A stretch of DNA of 64,000 bases from Clostridia bacterium (GCA_016937975.1 JAFGVN010000068.1:1-64000), one strand, 5' to 3'; shown: positions 1 to 9,722, numbered from the stretch's first letter. The notes: generated from the sequence alone by a model not told the origin. A program made the numbers and translations.

Positions 1-84
1 GAACTGGCGGGTTAGCTTAGTCCATTAAAAGCTGTTAGGCTTTTCTACCTAAGAATCTTATGACTTTAGTCGTGAGAGGTTCAA

Positions 85-741
85 ATGGTAACAGAAGTTG
101 ATCAAAACTCTGAAAAGATGCTCATTGAAAAGTTAAAAAATGAATTCCCTGACTTTGGATTTTTAGCAGAAGAATCCGGTAGCAGTGATGAAAAGGAATA
201 CATGTGGGTCATTGATCCTTTAGATGGTACAACAAATTTTTCAGTGGGTGTCCCTATCTTTGCAATATCAGTAGGATTAAAAAAAGGAAGTGAAACGATT
301 TTAGGTGCTGTCTATATGCCTTTGACAAATGTTATGTATACAGCCATTAAAGGTGAAGGAGCATATAAAAACAACAGTGCTATTAGGGTAAATGATAACA
401 AAACCCTTAGAGCTTCTGTATTGGCTACAGGTTTTCCCTATGATCGTGCAGAAAACCGAATCAATAATGTTACCGAATTTTCAAAAGTAGTACCCCATGT
501 GAAAGGGATCAGAAGATTAGGCGTTGCTGCTTATGATTTATGCTTGGTCGCTGAAGGTGTATTTGCAGGTTATTGGGAATTTGGGATAAAACCTTGGGAT
601 TTCACTGCAGGATTATTAATTGCTACCGAAGCAGGTGCTACCTTTAAAATGCTACCCCATAGAGATTATTCGATGATTGTATCGAACCCATTTATTTTTG
701 ATGAATTAGAAAATATTTTAGATTTAAAAAAGCAGAATTAA
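85..741 (+). CDS. Inositol monophosphatase family protein, N-terminally truncated
   Basis: EESG, WVIDPLDGTTNF and KPWDFTAGLLIATEAGA motifs; the ORF starts at the VTEVD motif, so the usual ~40 N-terminal residues are missing. Confidence 0.85.
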   Translation: MVTEVDQNSEKMLIEKLKNEFPDFGFLAEESGSSDEKEYMWVIDPLDGTTNFSVGVPIFAISVGLKKGSETILGAVYMPLTNVMYTAIKGEGAYKNNSAIRVNDNKTLRASVLATGFPYDRAENRINNVTEFSKVVPHVKGIRRLGVAAYDLCLVAEGVFAGYWEFGIKPWDFTAGLLIATEAGATFKMLPHRDYSMIVSNPFIFDELENILDLKKQN

Positions 742-752
742 TCTGCTTTTTT
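725..752. terminator. Rho-independent terminator (bidirectional)
   Basis: AGCAGA-ATTAA-TCTGCT stem flanked by A and T runs between convergent genes. Confidence 0.7.
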
Positions 753-1582
753 CATTGCCATATTTCTTTATGCTCATCAATAAACATTTCTATGGTTCTC
801 GGATCTCTTCCTAATAATGTTTTGGCAGTTGATGTCACGTCCTTCGCCATACCCATACGTGTTGTTAAATAAAGTACCATCATAACATTGGCAAAAGTTT
901 TATCTAGGCCATTCCTTATCATCTTTTTTCTAAACTTAAGAAGACTAGGATTTGAATAAATAATTTTCCGTTTCAGAATTCTACTCATATGTTCTGCTAC
1001 TTCATAATAGTCAATGGCTTCTTTTCCTGTTATAGTGTATTTTTGATACTTCGCCTCTTCATTTAGAAGACATCTTGCAATGATTTCACCGATGTCTTTT
1101 GCATCTATAAAACTAATTTTAGCCTTCCCTGAAGGTATGAAAATCTCATTTAATTCAATTATCTCTTTACCATGAGGCTCAATTAGATTTTGCATAAAAA
1201 AACTCGGTCTTATAAAGGTATAGGGCATTCCCGATGCCTCAATGTATTTTTCAATTTTATGGTGTGGTGGAAAAGGATTCTTTTCTACGCCAAGTAATGA
1301 TAAGAATACAATATGTTTTACCTGCTGCTTTTTACAAGCATCTATGAAGGGCTCGAAAATCCCTTTAACATCTGTTAGCTCAGGAGGTCTCACTAAAAAT
1401 ACAGCATCAATGTCCTGAAGAGCATTTTCGAAGGTCTCAGATTTCTCAAAATCTAGAATTCTGTATGTTTCAGTATTATGATGATTTCTACTACTTGTAT
1501 AATAACTTACTTGGAGTGCATCAAGATACGAGCAAACTGATTTGCCAACATTTCCTCTTGAACCTGTAATTAATATATTCAT
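752..1582 (-). CDS. NmrA-like/NAD(P)-binding SDR-type protein
   Basis: N-terminal MNILITGSRGNVGKSV Rossmann motif; NmrA-like length and pattern. Confidence 0.8.
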   Translation of the reverse strand: MNILITGSRGNVGKSVCSYLDALQVSYYTSSRNHHNTETYRILDFEKSETFENALQDIDAVFLVRPPELTDVKGIFEPFIDACKKQQVKHIVFLSLLGVEKNPFPPHHKIEKYIEASGMPYTFIRPSFFMQNLIEPHGKEIIELNEIFIPSGKAKISFIDAKDIGEIIARCLLNEEAKYQKYTITGKEAIDYYEVAEHMSRILKRKIIYSNPSLLKFRKKMIRNGLDKTFANVMMVLYLTTRMGMAKDVTSTAKTLLGRDPRTIEMFIDEHKEIWQ

Positions 1583-1993
1583 CTACCGCTCCAATTTCTC
1601 AACTAAGAACAACATCTGTTTTTCAAGTTTTTCTTTTTCTTCAATGGAAAACGCCTTAAAAAATTCACTACTTAGCGCATCTGCTATTTTTCTTGCTTCC
1701 TTAAGCTTCTCTTGACCCAGATGTGTAAGCTTTATAAACTCTGAGCGTCTGTCATAATCATTCTTAAACTTTTCAATATAACTTAACTTTTCCAGTCGTG
1801 ATATTATGCCTGATATTGTTGGTCGATCAGAACCTAATTGTTCCGCGATTTCATTGGCAACACCCCTATTTCCCATGAGATCAATTTGATTCATCACAGA
1901 AAATTGTGAAGAAGTTAATGCTATAGACTTTAAACTTTGATCCATCTTAGTTTTCATATATCGTGAAACTTTAATTAATAAATAAGTCAGCAT
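1583..1993 (-). CDS. MarR family transcriptional regulator
   Basis: Winged-helix pattern LGSDRPTISGIISRLEKLSYIEKFKNDYDRRSEFIKLTHLG. Confidence 0.85.
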   Translation of the reverse strand: MLTYLLIKVSRYMKTKMDQSLKSIALTSSQFSVMNQIDLMGNRGVANEIAEQLGSDRPTISGIISRLEKLSYIEKFKNDYDRRSEFIKLTHLGQEKLKEARKIADALSSEFFKAFSIEEKEKLEKQMLFLVEKLER

Positions 1994-2005
1994 AGTTTCT
2001 CCTTT

Positions 2006-2039
2006 TTAGTTAGCTTACTAATAGTTAGTGTACTAACTA
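2006..2039. promoter_or_regulatory. Probable MarR operator pair
   Basis: TAGTTAGT-GT-ACTAACTA perfect inverted repeat (2022-2039) next to a second copy TTAGTTAGCTTACTAA (2006-2021), directly upstream of the marR-like gene. Confidence 0.6.
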
Positions 2040-2067
2040 AAGTAATTTATGTCAATAAAAAAACTGC

Positions 2068-2370
2068 TTAAAGCAGTTCTTTCGTTTCAAAATATTTGAG
2101 TTCATAGGTTTTATTCACAGGTGCCTCCAGCAAATATTCACCAAAACTTGCCATTAAATCTTTAAAGACACCTGTTTTCATGAAAGCTTCAGCATAAGCT
2201 TTAGCTTCCCATGTGCCAATGGCCATCATTTCATTTTCACGGGTATAAAGCTGAACTCTTACAAAACCTTCAGCTCTAGTAATTTTGTTATAGACGCCTT
2301 CTTTCCATAGTGCGACCCCTTGTTCTAACATCCCTGGCTTAAACTTATATTCTATATGAGCATTATACAT
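2068..2370 (-). CDS. Monooxygenase-like dimeric alpha/beta barrel (YdhR/ABM-like) protein
   Basis: ~100-aa protein; pattern WKEGVYNKITRAEGFVRVQLYTRENEMMAIGTWE. Confidence 0.55.
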   Translation of the reverse strand: MYNAHIEYKFKPGMLEQGVALWKEGVYNKITRAEGFVRVQLYTRENEMMAIGTWEAKAYAEAFMKTGVFKDLMASFGEYLLEAPVNKTYELKYFETKELL

Positions 2371-2449
2371 GTTGCCTCCTTATTCTATACCATTTTAATA
2401 AACATTATATGAATATTATATAAGAAGGAACAATACATATCTACCTTTT

Positions 2450-2761
2450 TTAGAATATTCCTGTTAGTAACAACAAATAAACAATGCCTATGGTGCCTAT
2501 AACAGAGATGATTATGCCACCTTTAAAATAGCTATAGGCAACTGTGAAAATTATCCCAATTACACTTGCCGTGAGGTGCTCTGGTACAGCAGTCAAAGTG
2601 CCAGGTAAAACCAATACACCTAAAGCAGTATATGGGATATACTCCAGAAACTGTTTAACCTTATTGGGTAATCGTTCGTGATCAACCATAAAAAAAGGAA
2701 CTACTCTAGGCAGATAGGTAACAATCATCATACCAAGGATTATAAGATTAACACTACTCAT
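2450..2761 (-). CDS. azlD: AzlD family branched-chain amino acid export subunit
   Basis: TYLPRVVPFF and VKQFLEYIPYTALGVLVLP motifs; adjacent to azlC. Confidence 0.85.
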   Translation of the reverse strand: MSSVNLIILGMMIVTYLPRVVPFFMVDHERLPNKVKQFLEYIPYTALGVLVLPGTLTAVPEHLTASVIGIIFTVAYSYFKGGIIISVIGTIGIVYLLLLTGIF

Positions 2762-3449
2762 ACTTCTCCCCCTTTACAATGATTGTTGCTGTAAGTGAGA
2801 TTATAACGATGGATAAAACTATACTCCAACCACTGGACAAATGGATTACTTTTAACAAGAAGGTATTCAGAAGACCAGATGATATGGCCAAAAGTAGTCC
2901 TAATCTATTCCCTTTAATCTTAGGAACCAGTAACGCAACAAACATAGCATACAGACCTATACCCATACTCAGTTGAAGCAGCTTGGGCAGCACCCCGCCT
3001 AAAAGGTAGCCAAATGCAGTTCCTAGACACCAGCCCAAGTAACCTGTTATTGTCATAGTCATCATGTAGGAAGCCGTCAACTGTCCTTTTGCAAAGGAAG
3101 CAACAGAAAAGGTTTCATCAGTAATAAAAAAACCTATGAATCCTTTCACCCCTTTGTGCTTAACTTTTAATCGAGCAGACAAAGAAGCACTCATAAGAAA
3201 ATGTCTGAAATTTAAAAATAGAGTGGTCAGTATAATTGCAACAGGGCTTGCTGCAACTGCAATCATTTTTACAGCGATAAACTGCGACGCACCAGCAAAA
3301 ACAATAATGGAAAAACTTATGGTTTCGAAAAAAGTTAATCCTGTATTGGAGGATAAAATACCAAAAGTAATTGCAATTGGAAAATAGCCTAGAAAAATTG
3401 GAAAACCATCTTTAAAACCTTGCTTTTTATCTAATATTTCTAATATCAT
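2754..3449 (-). CDS. azlC: AzlC family permease
   Basis: FKDGFPIFLGYFPIAITFGILS, FAGASQF and LNFRHFLMSASLS motifs; overlaps azlD. Confidence 0.9.
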   Translation of the reverse strand: MILEILDKKQGFKDGFPIFLGYFPIAITFGILSSNTGLTFFETISFSIIVFAGASQFIAVKMIAVAASPVAIILTTLFLNFRHFLMSASLSARLKVKHKGVKGFIGFFITDETFSVASFAKGQLTASYMMTMTITGYLGWCLGTAFGYLLGGVLPKLLQLSMGIGLYAMFVALLVPKIKGNRLGLLLAISSGLLNTFLLKVIHLSSGWSIVLSIVIISLTATIIVKGEKYE

Positions 3450-3743
3450 AATTTACCTCTTTTGTAAAACTATTGTAGTGATTAAGTCTTGAAATGTCAA
3501 TGCATTGTCCCTTTATAAGGCAACAAAATACAGACAATTAGAATCCTAATCTTGCAGATACTCTATCAAATTTTACTGCATATATTTTACAAAAGTAAAA
3601 ATAATGATAGACAACGAAACAAACTCAATCCTAAGAACCTCTTTTTGTATACTTTACAGTAACATTCTTTTGAAATATGGCTTATTTCCTATTTGAAAAT
3701 TATTGCATCATATAAAGTTAATTTCAACAAATAATTCTAAATA

Positions 3744-3770
3744 CAAAAAAACTGTACCCAAAGATACAGT
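3744..3770 (-). terminator. Rho-independent terminator of Nramp gene
   Basis: ACTGTA/TACAGT stem followed by a T run on the minus strand. Confidence 0.65.
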
Positions 3771-3792
3771 CATGATTTTAAATGTTTTCTTT

Positions 3793-5052
3793 TTATCCTT
3801 TAAAAAAACTGATAAACAACATGATGTTCAGCACCGTAAGAATGAGACCGATGGACCATAGCATCAACTTTGTTAGCAGGTTGTTTTTATGTTTTCCCAT
3901 TACTTTTTCAGAGGAGGTTAAGTAGATCTGAAGAAATACAGTAATAGGTAACTGTATACTTAAAATCATCTGGCTGATAATTAAACCTCTAAAAGGATCT
4001 CCAATCAAGAATATTAATACTGTAGAAAAAGTTAAAATACCTATCACACCAATTTTTGAATGTATATCTTTGATGTTATAAGGTTCTCCAAACATACCTG
4101 CAAAAATGGAACCGCCTGCCATACCAGCTGTAATGGTTGATGATATCCCTGAAAACAATAATGCTACACCAAAGATAACCGCTGCACCACCACCCACTAA
4201 AGGCTCTAACATCTCTTTTGCCATGGAAAGTTCTTCTACGTGTATGCCACTAGCAAAAAATGTTGTGGCTGCTAAAATAATCATAGCACTGTTAATTGCC
4301 CAACCAACAATCATTGAAAACAACGTATCTGTAAACTCAAACTTCAATTGCTTTTTTATCACTCTTTCATCTTCCAAATTCCACTGTCTGCTTTGTATAA
4401 CTTCTGAATGTAAAAAAAGATTATGTGGCATCACGACTGCCCCTAATACAGACATAACGATGGTCATTGACCCACCTGGAATACTCACATGGGTCCATCC
4501 TCTTACCGCTTCAGACCAACTGATATCCACTAAAGTCAGTTCATATAAGAAAGATAATCCAATAATGGAAACAAAGCCAATAATCCACTTTTCAAGTTTA
4601 AAATAGGAATTGGACAAAAGCATATATATGATTAAGATTAAAACCATAACAGCCCCTAATTTCATAGGAACTTTAAACAATAATTCCAATGCTATGGCAC
4701 CACCCAAGATTTCTGCAAGGGCTGTTGAAATGGCTGCCATGATTCCCGTAATCAAAACACTCTTTGATAACCAAGGTTTTAAATGCTTCGTTGCAGCTTC
4801 AGATAAACAGTCTCCAGTAGCAATGCCTAAATGAGCAACGTTATGCTGTAAAATAATCAGCATCATTGTGGACAATGTCACCATCCATAAAAGTTTATAG
4901 CCGTAATCTGATCCTGCTGCAATGTTTGAAGCCCAGTTCCCTGGATCAATAAATCCTACTGTCACCAATAAACCTGGACCAATGTATTTTAAAATTTCGC
5001 TAATGCCAAATACTTTTTTATGATTTTTATTTTTTAACTCTTTTAAAAACAT
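3793..5052 (-). CDS. mntH: Nramp family divalent metal transporter
   Basis: GFIDPGNWASNIAAG and VVMPHNLFLHS motifs. Confidence 0.9.
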   Translation of the reverse strand: MFLKELKNKNHKKVFGISEILKYIGPGLLVTVGFIDPGNWASNIAAGSDYGYKLLWMVTLSTMMLIILQHNVAHLGIATGDCLSEAATKHLKPWLSKSVLITGIMAAISTALAEILGGAIALELLFKVPMKLGAVMVLILIIYMLLSNSYFKLEKWIIGFVSIIGLSFLYELTLVDISWSEAVRGWTHVSIPGGSMTIVMSVLGAVVMPHNLFLHSEVIQSRQWNLEDERVIKKQLKFEFTDTLFSMIVGWAINSAMIILAATTFFASGIHVEELSMAKEMLEPLVGGGAAVIFGVALLFSGISSTITAGMAGGSIFAGMFGEPYNIKDIHSKIGVIGILTFSTVLIFLIGDPFRGLIISQMILSIQLPITVFLQIYLTSSEKVMGKHKNNLLTKLMLWSIGLILTVLNIMLFISFFKG

Positions 5053-5149
5053 GTAATACCTTCTTTGCTATGTCTATGATTTAATGTTTGCTACTTATCT
5101 ACTTCATCCTTTAATTTGTTTGATGGTATAACCCAGCATAACTTGTACA

Positions 5150-5737
5150 TTATGCACAAGTTATGTGATCACAATATTTTTTACTAGAGATAACCGTGTA
5201 TTCTGTTACCTGGGTTTCTTCTTCCCTTCGAATAACCTTTGCAGGTATACCTACAACCGTTGCATTTGGAGGTACCTCTTTTAAAACTACAGATCCAGCA
5301 CCAATTTTAGCATTATCTCCCACTTTAAATGAACCCAATACCTTTGCACCGGCACTGATTAATACATGATTACCAATAGATGGGTGTCTTTTACCAGTTT
5401 CTTTTCCAGTACCTCCTAAGGTCACACCTTGATAAATGGTTACATGATCACCAATAACAGCGGTTTCTCCAATAACAACGCCTTGTCCATGATCTATGAA
5501 CAATCCTTTACCAATGACAGCACCAGGGTGTATTTCAATACCTGTTCGCTTAACACCACGTTGGGATATATAGCGAGCAATAAAGTATTTTTTCTTTAAG
5601 TAAAATCTATGAGCAACTCTATAATACAAAAGGGCTATAAATCCAGGATATAAAAAAACCTCCATTGGTGATTTAATCGCTGGATCTTTTGACATAATAT
5701 TATCCATTTCACTTTTTATATATTTTATAATTTTCAT
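5150..5737 (-). CDS. cysE: Serine O-acetyltransferase
   Basis: Left-handed beta-helix hexapeptide repeats; IEIHPGAVIGKGLFIDHGQGVVIGETAVIGD. Confidence 0.93.
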   Translation of the reverse strand: MKIIKYIKSEMDNIMSKDPAIKSPMEVFLYPGFIALLYYRVAHRFYLKKKYFIARYISQRGVKRTGIEIHPGAVIGKGLFIDHGQGVVIGETAVIGDHVTIYQGVTLGGTGKETGKRHPSIGNHVLISAGAKVLGSFKVGDNAKIGAGSVVLKEVPPNATVVGIPAKVIRREEETQVTEYTVISSKKYCDHITCA

Positions 5738-5930
5738 AAGATACTCCTATTCATTGATATTTCTATCACAATTAAAGTATACTAAATCGGTAGGAATAGT
5801 CAACATCTAACTATCATTCTACTAAAAATGATATCGTTTTCCCAAGAAAAATTACTTTACTGACTTCTTGAAACGCCATTTAAGGGAAAATTAATTTATT
5901 AAGAATATTTATGAAAATATCGGATAGACC

Positions 5931-5959
5931 AAAAAAGACTTTAGTTGAACTAAAGTCTT
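5931..5959 (-). terminator. Rho-independent terminator
   Basis: AAGACTTTAGTT/AACTAAAGTCTT perfect inverted repeat with T run on minus strand, downstream of the kinase-GH13 gene. Confidence 0.7.
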
Positions 5960-5966
5960 CAATAAT

Positions 5967-8570
5967 TTATTGATGAATTTTATATTTAAAAGTTTTAAAA
6001 TCAATTTCTATGCTGATACTAGCCAAATCATTGTGCCACTCGATTTTAAGTTCATGATCTTCACTTGGCAACAGATTTATACGTGAGTCTCCCGTAAAAG
6101 CAGGATGACTGTTTCTTAATTTAAGAAGGTCCAGTTGAGCAGTAACAACAGGCTCTGATATTTTACTATAAATCTCATCCATGGTGAAATTCGTTCTGTT
6201 AATTTCTTTATGAGCCAAGGAACCTGCTGCTTTAACGGCCTCATAATCATTCTTTCCACCAAACAAATCCAAATACCATACTTGGGGTTTCCCAGGCATA
6301 AACATCTGTAAAGCTCTCGCCAAAATTAATTTACTTTCATCTTCACCAATGGCACTGAAATACGTTGCATTTACCTGATAATATAAATTTTTCTTACCGT
6401 GTAAATCTTTTACGTGACCACCTCTTGCCACTACAACTTTAATTAAGTTTTCTATTTGCTCATCTGGCAGTAAACCTTTTAAGTCCAATAATGGTATGCC
6501 ATCATGACAACCTAACATATTGACAGTTTTTATATTCTCATCTAATATTTCGGTAATCCATCTTTTTAAGTAAGAGGCATCACTTCTTTCAAAGGCATCT
6601 ATAATTAAACCCGGTAAAAAGAAATCATATGTCATATAGCCTTGTTCTGCTATTTTTGAGTGAATCTTTTCATGATACATGGAATGTATTTCTGGCAAAA
6701 TACTTAAACCACGAGCTTGTGCCATCTCATTCACTTGATCAAGAACTTCCCAGGTTTCAGGATCATTTAAAAAGTTTCTTTTCCCTGGCGCTTTAGGTGC
6801 ATAGGCAAAAGCATCCAATCTAACAATCTCAGCACCATAACCTGCAATTTTATCCAATGTATTTTCATAAAACGCCCAGACCAAAGGTGATGCAATATTT
6901 AGATCCATTTGACCCAAATACTTTTTATTGGATTCCATATATTCAATGATCTTATTTTTATATGGCTCTGAGATATCAACATTCAAGTCATCTAAACATT
7001 GATGCTCATCCAATTGTTTGTTGAAAGCTTTCGCTAAAACTTCGGCTTTTCCATATTGTACTGGAATCAAAGCCATAATGTCTTGGGGATCCAACTTTTG
7101 ATATCTAATTTCCTGATAGAAAGTATTCCAGTAAGGAATATATGCTCCATTAGGCATTCTAACCCTTAGGATTGGTAATCCAGGTTTCCTAAAGAACATA
7201 TCTTTTGTATAACTTTCATCTGGAATTAGAACACCCTCTTCAACCTTGCCACATCCAGCCCAAAATTCATTCCAATTAATGAAAAAGTCCTTATATTTAG
7301 AATCTGTACCATGTTTCAATAAATCCTGAAATTGTGGGGATAACACTGAAGCATGATTCAAAATAAAATCCAATTTCAAGTTAATCTTTTCATTTTTTAA
7401 GTTTTCCAAGTCATGATAGCTGACGAGTGTTTCGTTTAAGTCATAATCTATAACTGAAAATCCTCTATCCAAATCTGTATTAAATAAACTTGGCAAAATG
7501 TAAAAAGATTCAAAGGCTCCACTTACTTCTTGACATGAAAGCAAATCAACTGAACCAGATAACTTGCCACCTAAACTATCAGGATATGCGTTAAACATCG
7601 GTCCCATCTTTACTGTTCTAGGTTTTGAAATTTTCAACAAAGTTTTATAATCAATTAACTCCCCTGATTTAGTCAATATTAATTTTGCTTTTTTACTTTG
7701 TAACAATAATTTTTCTTGTTCCAATTTTAAGACCATAGACGTAAAAGCACTGTCTATTTTACCGTCTCTGTTTCTGCTTGCTCGATGTGCTAAAGTTTCT
7801 TCAGGTGTGCTGTTCAGTAATATAGGAATATCTACACCATTTAAATAGTCGTTGTTACCATGGGTCCACTCAATAATCAACACTTTAATATCACCAAAAG
7901 AAACATGATCATACCACAAGTCATCGATGGTTCTTCCCATTCTCTTTAAGGCAATAAGGGTTTCATTGGACTTAAATTTTTCAATGATTTCATTGATCTG
8001 ATCAAAATCGATTTCATGTGGAGTGCCCAAGTAAGATTTAAGCCCTTTTATACCTTCACTTTGGTAAGCTGAAAGCCATGGGTATGTTTGACATAATGCA
8101 ACATCAGCATCTTTTTCATCTTTCCACAATTGAATCAATTGATCTTTTATTGATGATGTATATTGATTTTTCTTTATCAACCCTTTAAGTCCTGAAGTTC
8201 TAAAAACATTTAATCTTTCAGCATCATTATATTCAGGAATTCTTCTTGGATAATTATCACCCGATAAAATATAAGTATTAATTTTCATCTGATTCAAGTA
8301 ATACCCAATTAAGGCACCTGTTTCTGATTTGCCAACACCTGAACCGCCATGTATGGATATAACAATTTTATCCTGCACAAATAAAATTTCCTTCATAAGC
8401 TTCAGCAAAGGTTTAAAGAGATTATTGGTATTCACTATATGAGTTTCATTAATTTTAATCTTGTCACCCGGCATATCACCTTTAGGGATCGAATGTACAT
8501 CCTCTATAGATGGCGGTTGCCAAGTTTCTATTTGATTTTCAAGTATATTTAACAAATTATTTTTAACCAT
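5967..8570 (-). CDS. Bidomain protein: N-terminal uridine-kinase-like P-loop kinase fused to sucrose-phosphorylase-like GH13 enzyme
   Basis: Walker A ISIHGGSGVGKS near residue 80; GH13 catalytic motifs EIVRLDAFAYA (nucleophile Asp), LSILPEIHS (acid/base Glu), LGCHDGIPLLDLKG (HD), and PGKPQVWYLDLFGGKNDYE. Confidence 0.85.
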   Translation of the reverse strand: MVKNNLLNILENQIETWQPPSIEDVHSIPKGDMPGDKIKINETHIVNTNNLFKPLLKLMKEILFVQDKIVISIHGGSGVGKSETGALIGYYLNQMKINTYILSGDNYPRRIPEYNDAERLNVFRTSGLKGLIKKNQYTSSIKDQLIQLWKDEKDADVALCQTYPWLSAYQSEGIKGLKSYLGTPHEIDFDQINEIIEKFKSNETLIALKRMGRTIDDLWYDHVSFGDIKVLIIEWTHGNNDYLNGVDIPILLNSTPEETLAHRASRNRDGKIDSAFTSMVLKLEQEKLLLQSKKAKLILTKSGELIDYKTLLKISKPRTVKMGPMFNAYPDSLGGKLSGSVDLLSCQEVSGAFESFYILPSLFNTDLDRGFSVIDYDLNETLVSYHDLENLKNEKINLKLDFILNHASVLSPQFQDLLKHGTDSKYKDFFINWNEFWAGCGKVEEGVLIPDESYTKDMFFRKPGLPILRVRMPNGAYIPYWNTFYQEIRYQKLDPQDIMALIPVQYGKAEVLAKAFNKQLDEHQCLDDLNVDISEPYKNKIIEYMESNKKYLGQMDLNIASPLVWAFYENTLDKIAGYGAEIVRLDAFAYAPKAPGKRNFLNDPETWEVLDQVNEMAQARGLSILPEIHSMYHEKIHSKIAEQGYMTYDFFLPGLIIDAFERSDASYLKRWITEILDENIKTVNMLGCHDGIPLLDLKGLLPDEQIENLIKVVVARGGHVKDLHGKKNLYYQVNATYFSAIGEDESKLILARALQMFMPGKPQVWYLDLFGGKNDYEAVKAAGSLAHKEINRTNFTMDEIYSKISEPVVTAQLDLLKLRNSHPAFTGDSRINLLPSEDHELKIEWHNDLASISIEIDFKTFKYKIHQ

Positions 8571-8623
8571 TCACATCACCTCATCTAGTTTATACACAAT
8601 ATATTTGTTTTCAATCAACAGAG

Positions 8624-8643
8624 TATGTCAACCGCTTAACATA
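8624..8643. promoter_or_regulatory. LacI-family operator
   Basis: TATGTcAAcCGcTTaACATA near-palindrome with CG centre, between the LacI gene and the kinase-GH13 gene. Confidence 0.65.
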
Positions 8644-8738
8644 CAAGTTATAAAAACAAGCCATAGTGGCTTATTTGCATAATATCATAGTCTTAAAGAG
8701 TTTTCAATTGATTTCAATACAAACTTTTTTGTAAAATC

Positions 8739-9722
8739 TTACAACCCAGTAGATTCTCTTTCAATCAAAGATACAGGCAATAAAATTCTTTTTGAAGGTT
8801 CCTTATCCTTATTAGCCTTTATCAAAGTCTCGACTGCAAGACTTGCGATTTCATTGATAGGCTGAGCTATGGTGGTTATACCAGGGTAAAGATATCTAGT
8901 GAGATAGATATTATCATACCCAACAATTTTTAGCTGCTCTGGTACATTAATATTGAGTTTTTTACATATTTTTAAAACACTTGCAGCAATTAAATCACTA
9001 CCTGTGAAAATACCATCTAACGTTGGATTACTTTTCAAAATTTCTTCAATCATTTGATCTTCGTGATTATCTAAAAGTAACGAAGCATCCGTTCGAAGGA
9101 TTTTAAAAGGAATGTTTCGCTTTTCACATGCCGCTCTAAAACCATTTTCTCTGTCATCTGAAGGCATATAGGACTCATAAACTGCACTGATTTCCAATAA
9201 ATTCCTACATCCTTTATCCATTAAAATCTCAGCTGCCAATTTTCCACCTTCATAATTATCTACTTCAATGGACAACACTGCTTCTTTTTGATATCTTTCT
9301 AAAGCAACAACTGGAACATCAACTCTTGATAAATACTTGTTATCATCTCTTCCACTGAATAAAATGATACCAGCAACCTTACTGCCTCTGCATTTATCCA
9401 TATATTGCTCCTCCAAATTTAAATCCGCGTTGGAGTTAAATAGCAGAATTTTATAGTGCTTATCCTCAGCCACCCTTTCGAGAGCATGAATTAAGGATGC
9501 AAAGTATGGATGAGAAATACTGGGTACAATAAGACCTATGGTATCCGTCTTTTGTTTAGATAAGGATCTTGCAACTTCATTGGGTTGATAATTTAATTTT
9601 TTCATTGCTTCTTGTACTTTAATTCTTGCTTCTTCACTGATATAACCACGATTATTTAAAACTCTTGATACTGTTGTAACAGTTAACCCAGCTTCTTTTG
9701 CAACATCTTTTAAGGTAACCAT
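8739..9722 (-). CDS. LacI family transcriptional regulator
   Basis: N-terminal VTLKDVAKEAGLTVTTVSRVLNNRGYISEEARIKVQEAMKKLNYQPNEVARSL. Confidence 0.95.
   Translation of the reverse strand: MVTLKDVAKEAGLTVTTVSRVLNNRGYISEEARIKVQEAMKKLNYQPNEVARSLSKQKTDTIGLIVPSISHPYFASLIHALERVAEDKHYKILLFNSNADLNLEEQYMDKCRGSKVAGIILFSGRDDNKYLSRVDVPVVALERYQKEAVLSIEVDNYEGGKLAAEILMDKGCRNLLEISAVYESYMPSDDRENGFRAACEKRNIPFKILRTDASLLLDNHEDQMIEEILKSNPTLDGIFTGSDLIAASVLKICKKLNINVPEQLKIVGYDNIYLTRYLYPGITTIAQPINEIASLAVETLIKANKDKEPSKRILLPVSLIERESTGL

Noticed and set aside
1-84. Full tRNA gene at the window start
   Set aside because: No 3' half, 8-nt anticodon-like loop and no conserved D-loop GG; kept only as a junction observation.
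2779-3387. Plus-strand ORFs 2779-2976 and 3136-3387
   Set aside because: Antisense shadows of azlC with no SD or family signal.
4106-4834. Plus-strand ORFs 4106-4606 and 4610-4834
   Set aside because: Antisense shadows of the Nramp gene; translated sequence is low-complexity reverse-frame output.
5137-5165. 10-bp inverted repeat CATAACTTGT-N9-ACAAGTTATG at the cysE 3' end
   Set aside because: Overlaps the cysE stop and has no T tract, so not called a terminator; could be an mRNA-stabilising hairpin but no support.
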